A stretch of DNA of 64,000 nucleotides from Corella eumyota (Eukaryota; Chordata; Ascidiacea; Phlebobranchia; Corellidae): the NCBI GenBank assembly GCA_963082875.1, contig OY720100.1, positions 3,286,001 to 3,350,000 of the forward strand, read 5' to 3'. Below are positions 51,901 to 60,795 of the stretch, one piece after another (position 1 is the stretch's first letter; the number at the start of each line of letters is the position of its first letter). The notes under the pieces are model-generated. The model saw only the letters and a program-made list of their open reading frames with translations, ran no database searches and was not told the origin of the DNA. Both the position numbers and the translations under genes were made by a program.

Positions 51901-54900
51901 TACCTATTTTGATCATAGAAAATTTAAACGATGTTTTTAAATTTAAGTATAAATGTTTTTATTTTTAGTTTAATTAAAAAAAAAACAAAGATAAAGAATA
52001 TTTAAAATTAATTACTTTTTAAGATAAACCATCCACGATATAACCAACGGCGAGTTAGTAGTGTCAAATTTTTGGGCGAACTCTACAACTACCGTATGCT
52101 CGAATCTACAGTTATATTTAACATCTTGTATTCGTTTATTACATTTGGTGTAAGTTATGACCCAGCCAGACCTTCTGATTTGGATCACCCCGAGCAGTTA
52201 TTCCGAATAAGGTGATACAACTTTTTTTTTGAGAAACTTTTTGTCGTTTTACTTAAATATATGCTACAACAAAATAGTTGCCAAAAATTTTTAAAATATC
52301 TGTTTTATTTGTAAAATTGATAAGGTAACAGCTATTACCACTGGCAGCGTGGTGTAGTAGTAAGAACACTTGCTACACCACATGAGGTCGTGGGTTCAAT
52401 CCCGACAGTTCTCATGCTGTAGCGCCCTTGAGTAAGGCGTTATAAACGGTATGAACTCCTGCTAGTCAAGCAATTAATCAGAAGCATAATTATCGGGCAA
52501 TTATAATCCATAATATCCCAAACTGCTACAGGCAACTCGAGGCTGGGTCAGGGTAACAGTTGTCACTTTATGTTTAGGTCGCGCATTCGACTTTCCCACA
52601 AGATACATACAAAAAAAAAACTGAAAGCACTGACTACTAATTTATTTATGTTTAATTTTCATCTCTATTTCTATTTTTAATAAAAAAAAATTATATTTGA
52701 ATTTATGTTAAATTTTAAAGATTGGTTTGCGTGTTGTTGGAAACTTGTGGACAATATTTCGATCGAGGTTCGAGCAAGAAAAAGTTGGATTACTTTCTTG
52801 CTTATTTTCAGGTACATTTAAGCATCATATCACAAGTGAATTTTTCGTGATTGGAATTTTCTTTTAAATTAAAAAGTTTATAACTAACTGTATTAATAGC
52901 ATACTTACTTATTTGAAATTATATTTAAAAAAAGGTTATAAATTACATGAATTAAAAAAAAATTGCATTTTTTGCAGAGATATATGTGGTTTAAAAAATC
53001 TTTGGATTGCTGGTTCGGACCACCAGGACCAGATGGTGAGATGACGTCACGATTTCCAACAGAGATCGATTATTTAGTACAAGATACGATCGAACCTTTA
53101 CGACCAAAACTTACGTTAACTACTTCGTACGAAGAAGCGATCGCTGCTGTTACTCAAGTTGAAAAAGAAATATTTGCAAAATTGGGTAAAAATAAATTAT
53201 TTGTCTGCTAACAGTAATTAATAATTGGTAATCTATAGTTAATGTTTAGTTAAACTATATATAATAAAGCTTAGTGGGCGGGTCCAATTGATTGGCCTAC
53301 AAAATAAATAAAGTAAATTATTGCGGGAAAATATTAGTTGAAAGTTGCAACCGTATCACGACAAAAAATCGTCGACTGTAGAGCAGGCTATCGAGTATTT
53401 GTTTTAAATAAGAATTTGTATATTTTGTCAATAATTAATAATTTAAAAATATATTCAAAAAAACCTTAACCAATACTTCATCGTAACCTAAACTTTTAAC
53501 AAATCACTTTATTTAGCTAAAGTAGTTCCTCAAGATGCTATTCACGGTCTCGGTAAAATGCCTGAAAATAACCCCACACAAGGCCTGGCCTCCATACCAG
53601 AAGATCCACCAATTACAGGCGAGGAGATTATGTACAGCAGCCAATCAGATAACGAGAGTGATGATGACGAAAACGAGGAAAGAGAGAAGATAAAAGTTGA
53701 CACGGTTTGTGTATATTTAATTTACTTTTTATTTTTTTATGTTTTTGGTAATAAGAAGTTTAAATTGATGTGCTTTGTTTTTTCCTTGCACACCAGCAGG
53801 AAAATAATAATGGGGAAGGTTTGGATGATGGTGTTGCACCTTCACGTCATTTTCCTTCTGCAGAAGATGACCATTTTCAAAAACAATTTGAATCTATGCT
53901 GGTGAGACATTAGACACTATTTTTGGCTAGTTTTGTATTGTATTTAAAATCAGACTTTATTTTTTCTTGGCAATTTTATCTAAAATATTTTTTTCATTTA
54001 AATATATTTTATTTTTATGCTACCAAAAACTGTGTTTCTTTTTTCTTGTTAACTTTTAATAAATGTTGCACAACATTTTTATTGTTGTAGGCTGAGAGCA
54101 TACAGGCTCGTCAACAAACACAAGTTGTGCAACAAGATATGACCGTTCCGATCAATGTTCGGAAATCGATTCAACTCGAACAATCTAAACAACAAGACGA
54201 GTCAATCAAGTAATTTAAACTTTTTTTTTTATTTTGGCAAAGTATAATTACGTTAATAAATTAGATTTAACAACTAATTACTGTATAATTAAGGTTAATA
54301 TATTTGGTTTAATAGTAAGAAAATTGTCCAATAAATAGGCTAATAGTATTAAAAATTATTTAAATACTATCGTTACAAGTTTTAGTTGTAAAGTTTGCCT
54401 ATTTTTAAGTAATTCCTTAAGAGATTTTTATTTTTTTTTTAACTTTTTTTGCAGGTTTGTTCTACTTACTAGGAAAGGAAATAAGCCGACATTGAAACCA
54501 CTCCGGATTCCGGTCTCGGAGCAAGTGGCTGCAGGGCTGAGGAACAGGAGTCAAGCGGAGGAGAGAAGGAAGCAGGAGATGAAGCAGATCACGCTCTCGA
54601 TCAACGAAAGACAAGTGGAAGAGGAGCAACATCAGATTGATGCATCTTACTCCAGGTAAAATTTACAAATGATAAAAATTTTATTTATGTATAAATTTTA
54701 ACTGTTAAATATAATTATTCTAAAAAATAAACAAAAATCAACTTCTTTTAAGTAGTTTTTCAAAACACAGAGTAATTTAAAAAAAAATAATTAAACGATA
54801 TTGCCAAGCGCTATTTAAAAAGGTGGTACTTATAAAAAATCGCATGACTTTGGTGCGACTCGAACTCTAGACCTTTTGAACGTAAAGATTAAAACTCACG

Positions 54901-55222
54901 CCATATGATATTTGCCCTAATGACAAAATAAACCTTTGCTCGAAAACCAAAATTTTGAAAGCGACATACTGAACAAAAAATGTTTCATTAAATGGCGTTT
55001 TTTGGTATTAGGGTTTTGGTCAAAATTAAAAGATTTGATTTATTTAAGAGCACCACCAGCTAATATGAACAGGGAACGTAGAAGCAAATATCAACCTCCA
55101 AAAGGAGCTCCGAACGCCGATCTTATATTCAACTCTGGTGGAAGGTAAGTTGGTATGTTCACATATCTAGTTTAATTATAAATTTAATAAATACTTCATG
55201 CTTTATTTTTAGGCGCAAGTAA
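27987..55222 (+). CDS. UPF2: UPF2, nonsense-mediated mRNA decay scaffold
   Basis: Twenty-nine exons join in phase to 1180 aa (human 1272): 27987-28005, 28298-28335, 28658-28807, 28913-28993, 29490-29642, 29855-29908, 39649-39818, 40022-40064, 40292-40410, 40689-40794, 40990-41029, 41714-41868, 42496-42614, 43274-43440, 44508-44611, 46047-46247, 46626-46739, 47886-48104, 48641-48766, 49201-49362, 52024-52211, 52721-52811, 52978-53185, 53517-53704, 53800-53901, 54091-54209, 54455-54655, 55049-55144, 55213-55222. Three MIF4G domains (about 70-300, 485-690, 690-940; KKNTAFVKKL, NCVNRDLIDK, VEKVLRQMRKLPW) precede an acidic stretch and the UPF1-binding tail (FVLLTRKGNK, KGAPNADLIF, GGRRK). The family bridges UPF1 to UPF3. 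The charged N-terminus is much shorter than in human, so an upstream exon may be missing. Introns of 9.7 kb and 2.7 kb host other genes. AATAAA is at 55399-55408. Confidence 0.95.
29189..29470 (+). repeat. tRNA-derived SINE, family A
   Basis: Copy in UPF2 intron 4, from CAGCGTGATGGAGTGGTC to CCCACATTGAGGATAAATAA. It ends only about 20 nt before the exon 5 acceptor, so its A-rich tail and the few following bases must supply the branch point and splice site. Confidence 0.85.
30768..30773 (-). terminator. Polyadenylation signal of the nested fibrinogen-domain gene
   Basis: AATAAA on the minus strand starts 10 nt after the stop codon at 30784-30786, so the 3' UTR is probably under 50 nt. It lies inside a UPF2 intron, antisense to UPF2. 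Confidence 0.55.
30784..38482 (-). CDS. Secreted coiled-coil protein with a fibrinogen-related domain
   Basis: Seventeen minus-strand exons join in phase to 841 aa: 38482-38148, 37162-37037, 36686-36543, 36464-36341, 36046-35987, 35501-35418, 35018-34891, 34051-33961, 33712-33596, 33419-33318, 32679-32626, 32441-32220, 32148-32016, 31808-31653, 31581-31394, 31321-31192, 31115-30784. A signal peptide (SFLVLVFLATLAASA) is followed by a basic Arg/Ser-rich region, then about 450 residues of heptad-like, Glu/Gln/Asn-rich coiled coil. A fibrinogen-related domain occupies about 574-788 (DCHDLWNSG, ANGGWTILQQRSDG, GWWFARNCG), and an acidic tail of about 53 residues closes the protein. The plan is like angiopoietin and ANGPTL proteins but far longer than angiopoietin (about 500 aa). 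The usual DxDND calcium site is not evident (FKVRTSSREQ stands there). A multimeric extracellular ligand or lectin is the likely type; no ortholog can be named. It lies wholly within a UPF2 intron. Confidence 0.88.
42615..43273 (+). other. UPF2 intron 13
   Basis: A 659 bp intron with no gene. A weak, partial match to the MITE-like family lies near 42645-42760 (GATTGTCCGTC then CACAATTTGTC). The acceptor at 43273 is unusual: the 20 nt before it are not pyrimidine-rich and include TGACGTCA (43261-43268). I chose it because it is the AG that keeps phase with both neighbours. Confidence 0.45.
44161..44520 (+). repeat. Tandem duplication of the end of a UPF2 intron, including the 3' splice site
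   Basis: Two adjacent copies, about 44161-44345 and 44345-44520, share TTTTTATAATCATTTTAAAC, a run of TTGTTGTT units and TTTCTTGTTGTTACAGAGTCT. The ACAG of the first copy ends at 44334 and that of the second at 44507, an offset of 173 nt. The second is the acceptor for exon 15 (SEEEETVSG). The first copy is followed by a decayed exon start (AGTCTAAAGAGG) whose frame closes after about 14 codons. The copies have diverged, so the duplication is not recent. Confidence 0.85.
44612..46046 (+). other. UPF2 intron 15
   Basis: A 1.4 kb AT-rich intron without a gene. A plus-strand SINE copy occupies about 45719-45998, so the SINE ends about 50 nt before the acceptor of exon 16. Open frames at 44720-44929 and 45502-45684 are AT-biased and judged non-coding. 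Confidence 0.6.
45719..45998 (+). repeat. tRNA-derived SINE, family A
   Basis: Copy in UPF2 intron 15 with head AAGCGTGGTATAGTAGCC, GGTTTGATCCCC box and tail CACATTGAGGATAAAA. It ends about 50 nt before the acceptor. Confidence 0.9.
46740..47885 (+). other. UPF2 intron 17
   Basis: A 1.1 kb AT-rich intron. A partial MITE-like repeat lies near 46855-46965 (TTGTAATATGGTCCCAAC). Long T runs precede the acceptor. No gene or other repeat was seen. Confidence 0.5.
48195..48375 (-). repeat. MITE-like dispersed repeat, family C
   Basis: Minus-strand copy in UPF2 intron 18: GTCCAATTTATAAGCCTAC at one end and GTAGAGCGGGCTATGG at the other. Confidence 0.6.
48875..49155 (+). repeat. tRNA-derived SINE, family A, with an AT microsatellite tail
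   Basis: Copy in UPF2 intron 19, followed directly by an (AT)n run (about 49153-49174) and, 26 nt later, the exon 20 acceptor. It keeps GGTTTGATCCC and the GTCGACCTTTCC tail. Confidence 0.9.
49153..49174. repeat. AT dinucleotide microsatellite
   Basis: An uninterrupted AT run of about 11 units directly after the SINE at 48875, about 27 nt before a UPF2 acceptor. Confidence 0.85.
50224..51458 (+). CDS. Unrecognised 337 aa protein nested in UPF2
   Basis: Three exons join in phase: 50224-50342, 50443-50509, 50631-51458. I do not recognise the family. The first 60 residues look structured and amphipathic (LEDLYIELKQDVEAFPQF, MDVLKTFLV). The middle is Ser/Thr/Pro-rich, probably disordered, with basic SPTKIPRPRNIRSFRKMAK. 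The C-terminal 100 residues have EDEYWLAKYSEQVERRGRR and SPTKNPMEAKWKKLYCKEKG and end in the basic sequence RYGQRVVSVA. There is no signal peptide or membrane helix. SPTK occurs twice, a possible proline-directed kinase site, so a nuclear or cytoskeletal protein is a fair guess. The start at 50224 is preceded by CRE-like TTACGTCA about 140 bp upstream. Codon use is normal for the region and less AT-rich than the introns, which supports a real gene. AATAAA is at 51774-51779. Confidence 0.78.
51774..51779 (+). terminator. Polyadenylation signal of the nested same-strand gene
   Basis: AATAAA 315 nt past the stop codon at 51458, within the UPF2 intron and on the UPF2 strand. UPF2 transcripts must read through it, or it must be masked by splicing. 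Confidence 0.5.
52342..52620 (+). repeat. tRNA-derived SINE, family A (well preserved)
   Basis: Copy in UPF2 intron 21. The head GGCAGCGTGGTGTAGTAG and box GGTTCAATCCC are close to pol III A and B boxes. It ends in an A run at 52611-52620, 100 bp before the exon 22 acceptor. Confidence 0.92.
53270..53400 (-). repeat. MITE-like dispersed repeat, family C
   Basis: Minus-strand copy in UPF2 intron 23. It has GTCCAATTGATTGGCCTAC, AGTTGCAACCGTATCACGAC and a terminal hairpin region ending GTAGAGCAGGCTAT. Confidence 0.65.
53791..53800 (+). other. NAGNAG tandem acceptor of UPF2 exon 25
   Basis: The acceptor reads CACCAGCAGG. Using the first AG adds one Gln codon (exon from 53797); using the second starts the exon at 53800. 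Both keep frame, so two UPF2 isoforms of 1180 and 1181 residues are possible, differing just before the acidic linker. Confidence 0.6.
54855..54905 (-). repeat. tRNA-like SINE fragment, family B
   Basis: A short minus-strand piece in UPF2 intron 27. TTGGTGCGACTCGAACTC is the reverse complement of the family B B-box region. Only the head is visible. Confidence 0.45.
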
Positions 55223-55615
55223 ATGTTTAACGATTGAATTCTGTTGCTTGTATGGTCAGCAATTTGATCAAAAAAAAATTGTGCTATGTGTAAAGTGGAA
55301 AAAAAAGTTTTTTTGTTGGGGTAATGTTGTTTATCGTTAGTTTTTGTATTGGAAACTACGTGAATAATAATTGTCAAGAAAAATATTAAAAATGCTTAAA
55401 TAAATAAAAATTGTTACATTTATTTATTGCAAACACTCCCAAAAATTTACACAAAAAACGACTTATTTTTCTTGAGTTAACTTAGAATCTCGTAATAATT
55501 AATAACACTTATTAAAAGTTGATGTCCGGCCGATGATCTACTGAAAGTCGTCCAACAAATGTGATTTAAACAACACTTAGATTTACATTTTCTTCCAAGC
55601 ATGTACATATCAGGT
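55223..55615. terminator. Back-to-back 3' ends of UPF2 and the FAM187-like gene
   Basis: Overlapping plus-strand AATAAA signals lie at 55399-55408, and minus-strand AATAAA signals (TTTATT on the plus strand) lie at 55419-55428. Cleavage normally falls 10-30 nt beyond each signal, so the two mature mRNAs should overlap by a few tens of bases. The rest of the stretch is plain AT-rich UTR. Confidence 0.6.
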
Positions 55616-58600
55616 TTAAATGTCTACAGTGATTTGGTCACGCACGCTTTTGTATGCTGTTATTGTTGCCATTATTACTATAAAACCCGTGGCTTGCAAA
55701 GAGCTTGTGAGTCCAATCCAGTAAAGATGTTCAATAAAACTTGTAACTCCAACCACCACGACAGGTTCAACTGCAATATCGAAATCCATTCGCCTTGAAC
55801 GGTCAATAACACATGACACTCTGGTAAAATAATATAAAAAACTTGTATGTAGTAGAGATATGTTTACTAATTAATTAGCACAAGTTGATTTTCCAACACT
55901 TAACTGCCAAAATTAAAATGTTATTTTTTTCCCGGTAGTCTGGCGAACCGGTCATGGCGTTGGACTACGAGCCGAAAGGTTTCGAATTCGAGTCGCACCA
56001 ACGTCACACTATTCGCCCTTGAGCCCGACGTTTACGGATAGCTCAAACACACCATAAGGTTTGGGGTTCGAACCGCACCAATGTCATATTATTTGCCCTT
56101 GAGCCCGACATTTACGGATATCTCAAACAGGTTCTTATTAACACAACCTTATTCGATAAAAATATCAAATAACCCATCCCTCATCGGGCATATGGAAAAC
56201 AATGGTAAATTTTTAAATAAAATCCCTTTTTTTACTTTATTATTCCACCTTCTGGCTTGTCGATATCATGGATCCATAAGCTGTTGTTTTTTGCCACGTA
56301 ATAAGCTTGGACACTGTACAAACCCATGCTAACATCAGTTCGTTTCAAGACTTCGAAACCTCTCATCCACCTTACTGTTGAATACGGGTGAATTTTCTCA
56401 CCGCAATAAAGTTTCAAGTTTGCGCCGTTCGTGACTTCAACTCGCTCATTTTGAATAAATACTGGGGCTGTCAACAATTTTTATCACATAATTCTGCGTG
56501 ATTACTAAAACAGGCAAACTAAAAACGGCTGTAGGTCATTGTTAAAAACCGTTTGGCATCACTAGTCAATACTGGGTTCGATTCAAACGGATTTTACCTT
56601 GTAAGAGGCCTAAACAAAACTTTTTTTTGAGAATAATTAGTTGGGTTTTATCACTAGATCAATAATATTCAAGATTGTTAAAGCCACTTTACGTCTAAGC
56701 TGTAACGTCGGCTTTTTTCAGGCAGGGATAACTAAAAAAAATAAAATAATGGTATTAGCATTTGCACTTACTTTCTTCTTCTTCGCATTGATCATAACAA
56801 ACTTCCACAACGATTTCTTCCCTTCTTCCACGAGCAACCGGTTTAAGTAATGAGGGAACTTGTTTAGATTGACATTGTTCTTTACCAAGTGACCACGTGA
56901 CATAACAAAAACCAAACCTGGCAAAAAAAAAAAAAAAAGTCGATAAAAAAACAAAACTTGGCAAAAAAGTCAATACAAAATTAATTATTTGCAGATTTTT
57001 ATTGTTTTTTTTAATAATAAGGTCTATGCTGCTCTTTATTTTATATAGTTTCTATTTGGGAACTTTAAAATAATATGGGTTTAATTAGCTTGATATTTTT
57101 TAACGTTTTACTTTCGCCTTTCTCCAAGACCGCCACATCCATCACACGCTGTCCAATTTGACCACTGCATACCGACTTTAAACTCGTCAACTTCCTAGTA
57201 AAACATAAATGTTAAAATGATTAATATAAACAAAATGTATACCATAGAACAGTATCATACCGGCAGCGTGGTGTAGTGGTAGGAACACTTGCTACACCAC
57301 ACATGAGGTTGTAGGTTCAATCCCCACTGATCACATGCTGTAGCCCTTGAGTAAGGCGCTATAAACGGTATGAACTCCTGCTAAGCCAGCACTTAATCAG
57401 CAGCATAATTATTGGGCAATTATAATCTATGATATCCCAAACTGCCACAGGCAACTCGAGACTGGGTCGGAGTAACTAATGTTACTCTATGTTTAAATCG
57501 CGCATTCGACTTTCCCACATCGAGGATAAAGACATATACAAAAAAAAAATTAAAAAATGTAGTATGAAATGCTACCGTAATGTATCTATGCGCTTGCATA
57601 CAAATTTTAACACCGTTTAGCATTCACTAAAGTCGTTTCTACGGAAAATTCAGTTTAAACTGTTTTGTTAAAGCCATTTATTTCTGCTTTGTAGTATATC
57701 AAAAAAAATGCAAATAAAGGTTACCGTGTCTTCGTATGTCGTCTGGCCGCGACCTAACAGCACATAATGCATGGTGTCAACATCATGTACTTGGATCTTC
57801 CAAGACCCGATCGCATGTTTATGTTTGTGGTTAATCTTTTTAGTGCAGTCGTATCGTCCTTTTAAAACAAGGAACAAATTAGTTTTATAATTAAAAAAAA
57901 ATTTACAAATTTATTGGAATGTTTAAATATTACTGTGTAAAACATAGCCTACTAAAAAATTTTTTTTTTACATAACCTAAATAACTTATTCCATATAAAA
58001 ATTAATAAAATCAATTTCTATTATTTAGTTTAGCCTATTAAGCCACTCAAAGCCTTTTGAGGAAAATATGAGGAACAGTGAATGAAAGTTGTTGTTTTAT
58101 ATCACGTTTTTGTAATACTACCGGTCGTTCGTTCTTGTTTACTATTTATATACATGTTATTTTACGGTTTTAAGATAGCTTGTAAAAGATTGTCTTATTT
58201 AGCTTAAGTTTGTGTTATGTATTATAAACAATTAACTTAGGAAAGTAGAAAGCACAAATTTCGCAAAAGAGTAGTCAGATCGTACGAAAAACGTTTTTTA
58301 AAGGCAGTCGTTTTGCAAAGATGAGTAAGAAAAAAAATAAACAAATAAGACAGGCCAAATAGTTTTACTTCGTATTTTGCAGCTAATTTTAAAAGCTAAA
58401 AAGATATATAATGTCTTGTTTAATATTTTGTATTTTCGGTAAACCCTTACGTATTGCTAGATAGGTATAGTTATTAACTGCTGGTTTAAAATCGTTGTTT
58501 TTTGGCCCTAATTCAAATGTGTTGTATACGATATTCCGATGTTTTTTTAAAGAATGTACACGTTATAGCTGTACATGTCGCTGTGCAACTGAATGGGTAA

Positions 58601-59280
58601 ATAACTAGCAGATAGGATTAGATTTTTTAAATAGCAGTACCTATGTAGGTCCTATTAAGGTCTACCAATAACAAAATTTTTTAGGCCTTTTTACCTGAAT
58701 GAGCTACTGTTAAATAGGGAATATGTAGTTTGATTATATGTGGACTATCTTCTATAATAATGTCGCTCATAATTGCAGTTGAGTTGTATTTTGTGCTCTT
58801 TCCTTTATTACTATTAGAAAAAAGTTAAAAATCTGTATTTATATAACATGTTAATGTGTTTTTTAACCATTTATTTAAAGCATTTGATAGGGTTGTAACG
58901 ACCAAAATTTAAATGGCTGCTGCTACAAAGCTATAGAAGCTTACAAATTTGTACAAACTGTTATTTTCTGCCTGCGTATTTTTTACAAACTGACAAACTT
59001 ACTTATAAAACACCCAGTGTAAATCAGTTTCATCTTTAGTATTATTACCAGGAATTAGGGTTCTTCTTGAAACACATTTTATTGACAATTTGTCACCAAT
59101 AAAAAAGTCTTTATAAGTTGCTGTTACATTACTTGAATCCAACAGCCCTAGAAAACTTTTAAGAGAACACTCTGACTTATTCACCAATACTGATATTACT
59201 AACAGTTTAATTGCAGCTTCAATATATAACATCTTTATAATCTTATAAAATAAAACTAGTTTTAACATACTTAACGCCAT
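55616..59280 (-). CDS. FAM187-like immunoglobulin-domain membrane protein
   Basis: Seven minus-strand exons join in phase to 397 aa (human FAM187A is 413): 59280-59003, 58810-58695, 57858-57725, 57194-57112, 56917-56772, 56467-56236, 55820-55616. The first V-type Ig domain has KCVSR, LHWVFYK and SGRYDC. Next comes the family signature WSNWTACDGCGGLGER followed by FGFCYVTW, which matches WEWTPCDRCG and GLCYL of FAM187A. A second Ig domain follows (LKLYCGEK, VRWMRG, IIKVSCVID). Near the C-terminus, LYWIGLTSSLQATGFIVIMA is a likely transmembrane helix, so it is a type I surface protein. The start is ambiguous: Met1 at 59280, or Met17, which begins a cleaner signal peptide (MLYIEAAIKLLVISVLV). 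The second exon uses the AG at 58811-58812; the alternative 8 nt later closes the frame. The family's function is poorly known. Confidence 0.85.
55935..56150 (+). repeat. tRNA-like SINE, family B, with internal duplication
   Basis: A different tRNA-like head: GGCGAACCGGTCATGG, CGAGCCGAAAGG, then the B-box-like TTTCGAATTCGAGTC. The B-box and downstream block (TTCGCCCTTGAGCCCGAC, TTTACGGATAGCTCAAAC) is present twice in tandem. It lies in the last intron of the FAM187-like gene. Confidence 0.75.
57261..57550 (+). repeat. tRNA-derived SINE, family A (well preserved)
   Basis: Copy in an intron of the FAM187-like gene, antisense to it. Head GGCAGCGTGGTGTAGTGG, box GGTTCAATCCCC, tail CACATCGAGGATAAAG and a poly-A end. 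It is very similar to the copy at 52342-52620, so it is among the younger insertions. Confidence 0.92.
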
Positions 59281-59585
59281 TCTCGTACTCGTACTTATTC
59301 TTTTAACTTTATGTAGCTGGCATATTTTGTACTTTTAAGTCTGATGCCCTGTAGAAAAAATGTCCTGTAGAAAGCAAATAGCCTTTGTTACATCATTTAA
59401 AAAGGTTTAATGACGAATTTATACTTATAAAATGTCAACAGAACGAATGTTAAATAAAAGAATACAAATAAATTCATAATTAATAACATTTACACTTTTA
59501 GTTATACAACTTTACTTTAAAATTATTTACAAAGATTTAAAACATATTATTGGATTTAAAACACTTATTAGATCCGTTTAAATAT
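59281..59585. other. Intergenic between two minus-strand genes
   Basis: About 305 bp of AT-rich sequence between the 3' end of the Stum gene and the start of the FAM187-like gene. It should contain the FAM187 promoter and the Stum 3' UTR. No repeat or clear element was seen. Confidence 0.4.
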
Positions 59586-60795
59586 TTATGGAACATTATA
59601 GCCCGGGTTGGAATGTGAATGAGGTACGTTTACTGTTTGGCTTGGAGCGTACACTGAAATTAATTTCGAGTTTCTTTTTGCTGTAAAAACAGAAAGTATA
59701 TTGCATTGATACCTTTTAAATTATTGTAATTCTTATATGTTTACCACAATATACTTCAAATAAAGGAAATATCATGTTTATTTTAACATTTGCTTACCTG
59801 CCAATCTCACAAAATGAACCCCCCAATATATTGCCCAGACCCAACCGAACAGAAAGAAAAAGACAGTTATCATTTGTAGCCACCCAATGTAAAAGTTGAC
59901 GCAAAATGATTTCACAACCTTGCCAGCACCTTTAGTTCTGCTATTACAGCAGCCTACAGTAAAGGCAGACATTACTGTACCTGCAAATTAACAAGTTGCA
60001 ATGATGTATAGGAAATAGATATTTTAATTCACAACTAAACCAAAAGAATTATGTGAACACATGCTTGTTTGTCACATACTTGTTAAGTAAAACTCACCCA
60101 GTCCTGGAAAAAGACAGTTGACGATTAAGAGAGTGATGGCACACCACATAGGCATGGCCGGTATTTTCCCAACTACACAATCTACTTCTTCCACTTCTTC
60201 TTCATCCATATCTGCCTGGTTAGGTGTAAAGCTAGGATGGGGGTAATTTACCTGACAAGTACATGGTGGTTGTGCTGCCTAAAATATACTAATTTTATAG
60301 ATTTGTTTCTTGTTAATTAATTCTTTTCTTAGTAGTTAGAATTAAAATCCGCCTCTTTGCTTATTTAAAAATAAACGAAAATGACCTAAGCAATTTAATG
60401 GTTTTAACTTAGGTTTAGTGGTATTATTATTAAGAAATTTATTTATCTTTTTAATTAAGAAAGCAGTAATTATTATTTACATATTAAAATATGAATATTT
60501 AAGAGTTGAAATGTGGCTTAGTCGTTTAAGCGCAAATTGCCAATTTTTTTAATGGAATTATATTCATTTGTTTACCATATCAATGCTAGACTAAATGTCA
60601 GCGTAGCCGAACTATCTAAGTTCAGTAATTTTTATTCAGTTCATGGTTTTATTTTGGACAAATTTATAAAAAGAGTTTTTGTCTTTTTAGTTGAATGTTT
60701 GCTCTACTTACGTTTTCAGGAATATGCCGCGGATAATTTCTTTCTTGAGCTGCTATCTCATACTTCGGTAGTATGTGTTGGTTATCTACATTCAT
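59586..60795 (-). CDS. STUM: Stum/SPEC3 family membrane protein
   Basis: Four minus-strand exons join in phase to 180 aa: 60795-60712, 60278-60098, 59980-59798, 59680-59586. The N-terminus is hydrophilic with a Pro/Cys patch (AAQPPCTCQ) and an acidic run. Two hydrophobic hairpins follow: MWCAITLLIVNCLFPGLGTV and WLQMITVFFFLFGWVWAIYW, separated by a Cys-rich loop (VGCCNSRTKG). This is the SPEC3/Stum signature, known from sea urchin SPEC3 and from Drosophila Stum, which is needed for mechanical transduction in proprioceptive neurons. The human homolog is 141 aa, so this one has a longer N-terminus. The start was chosen as the only Met upstream with a clean donor (GAAAAC|GTAAGT) and matching phase. 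The exact symbol is by family similarity. Confidence 0.85.

Larger units (their letters stand above)
49363..52023 (+). other. 2.7 kb UPF2 intron hosting a same-strand gene
   Basis: UPF2 pauses after IGMEV-type text (LEEIRIGME, exon end 49362) and resumes at NHPRYNQRRVSSVKFLGELY (52024), which is continuous in human UPF2. Between them lies a complete three-exon gene (50224-51458) with its own polyadenylation signal (51774-51779). A heavily decayed SINE may lie at about 49548-49765. The 5' part also holds an AT-biased open frame (49910-50233) that I do not believe. Confidence 0.88.

Noticed and set aside
55935-56010. tRNA gene candidate in the family B repeat
   Set aside because: Tandemly duplicated B-box region and sister fragments elsewhere show a SINE. 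I could not fold an acceptor stem.
57261-57340. tRNA gene candidate
   Set aside because: The A and B boxes are those of a SINE head repeated many times in the window; no full cloverleaf with a paired acceptor stem is seen.
58800-58803. Alternative acceptor for exon 2 of the FAM187-like gene (TAATAAAG)
   Set aside because: Using it brings an early stop; the AG at 58811-58812 keeps the frame open through the Ig domain.
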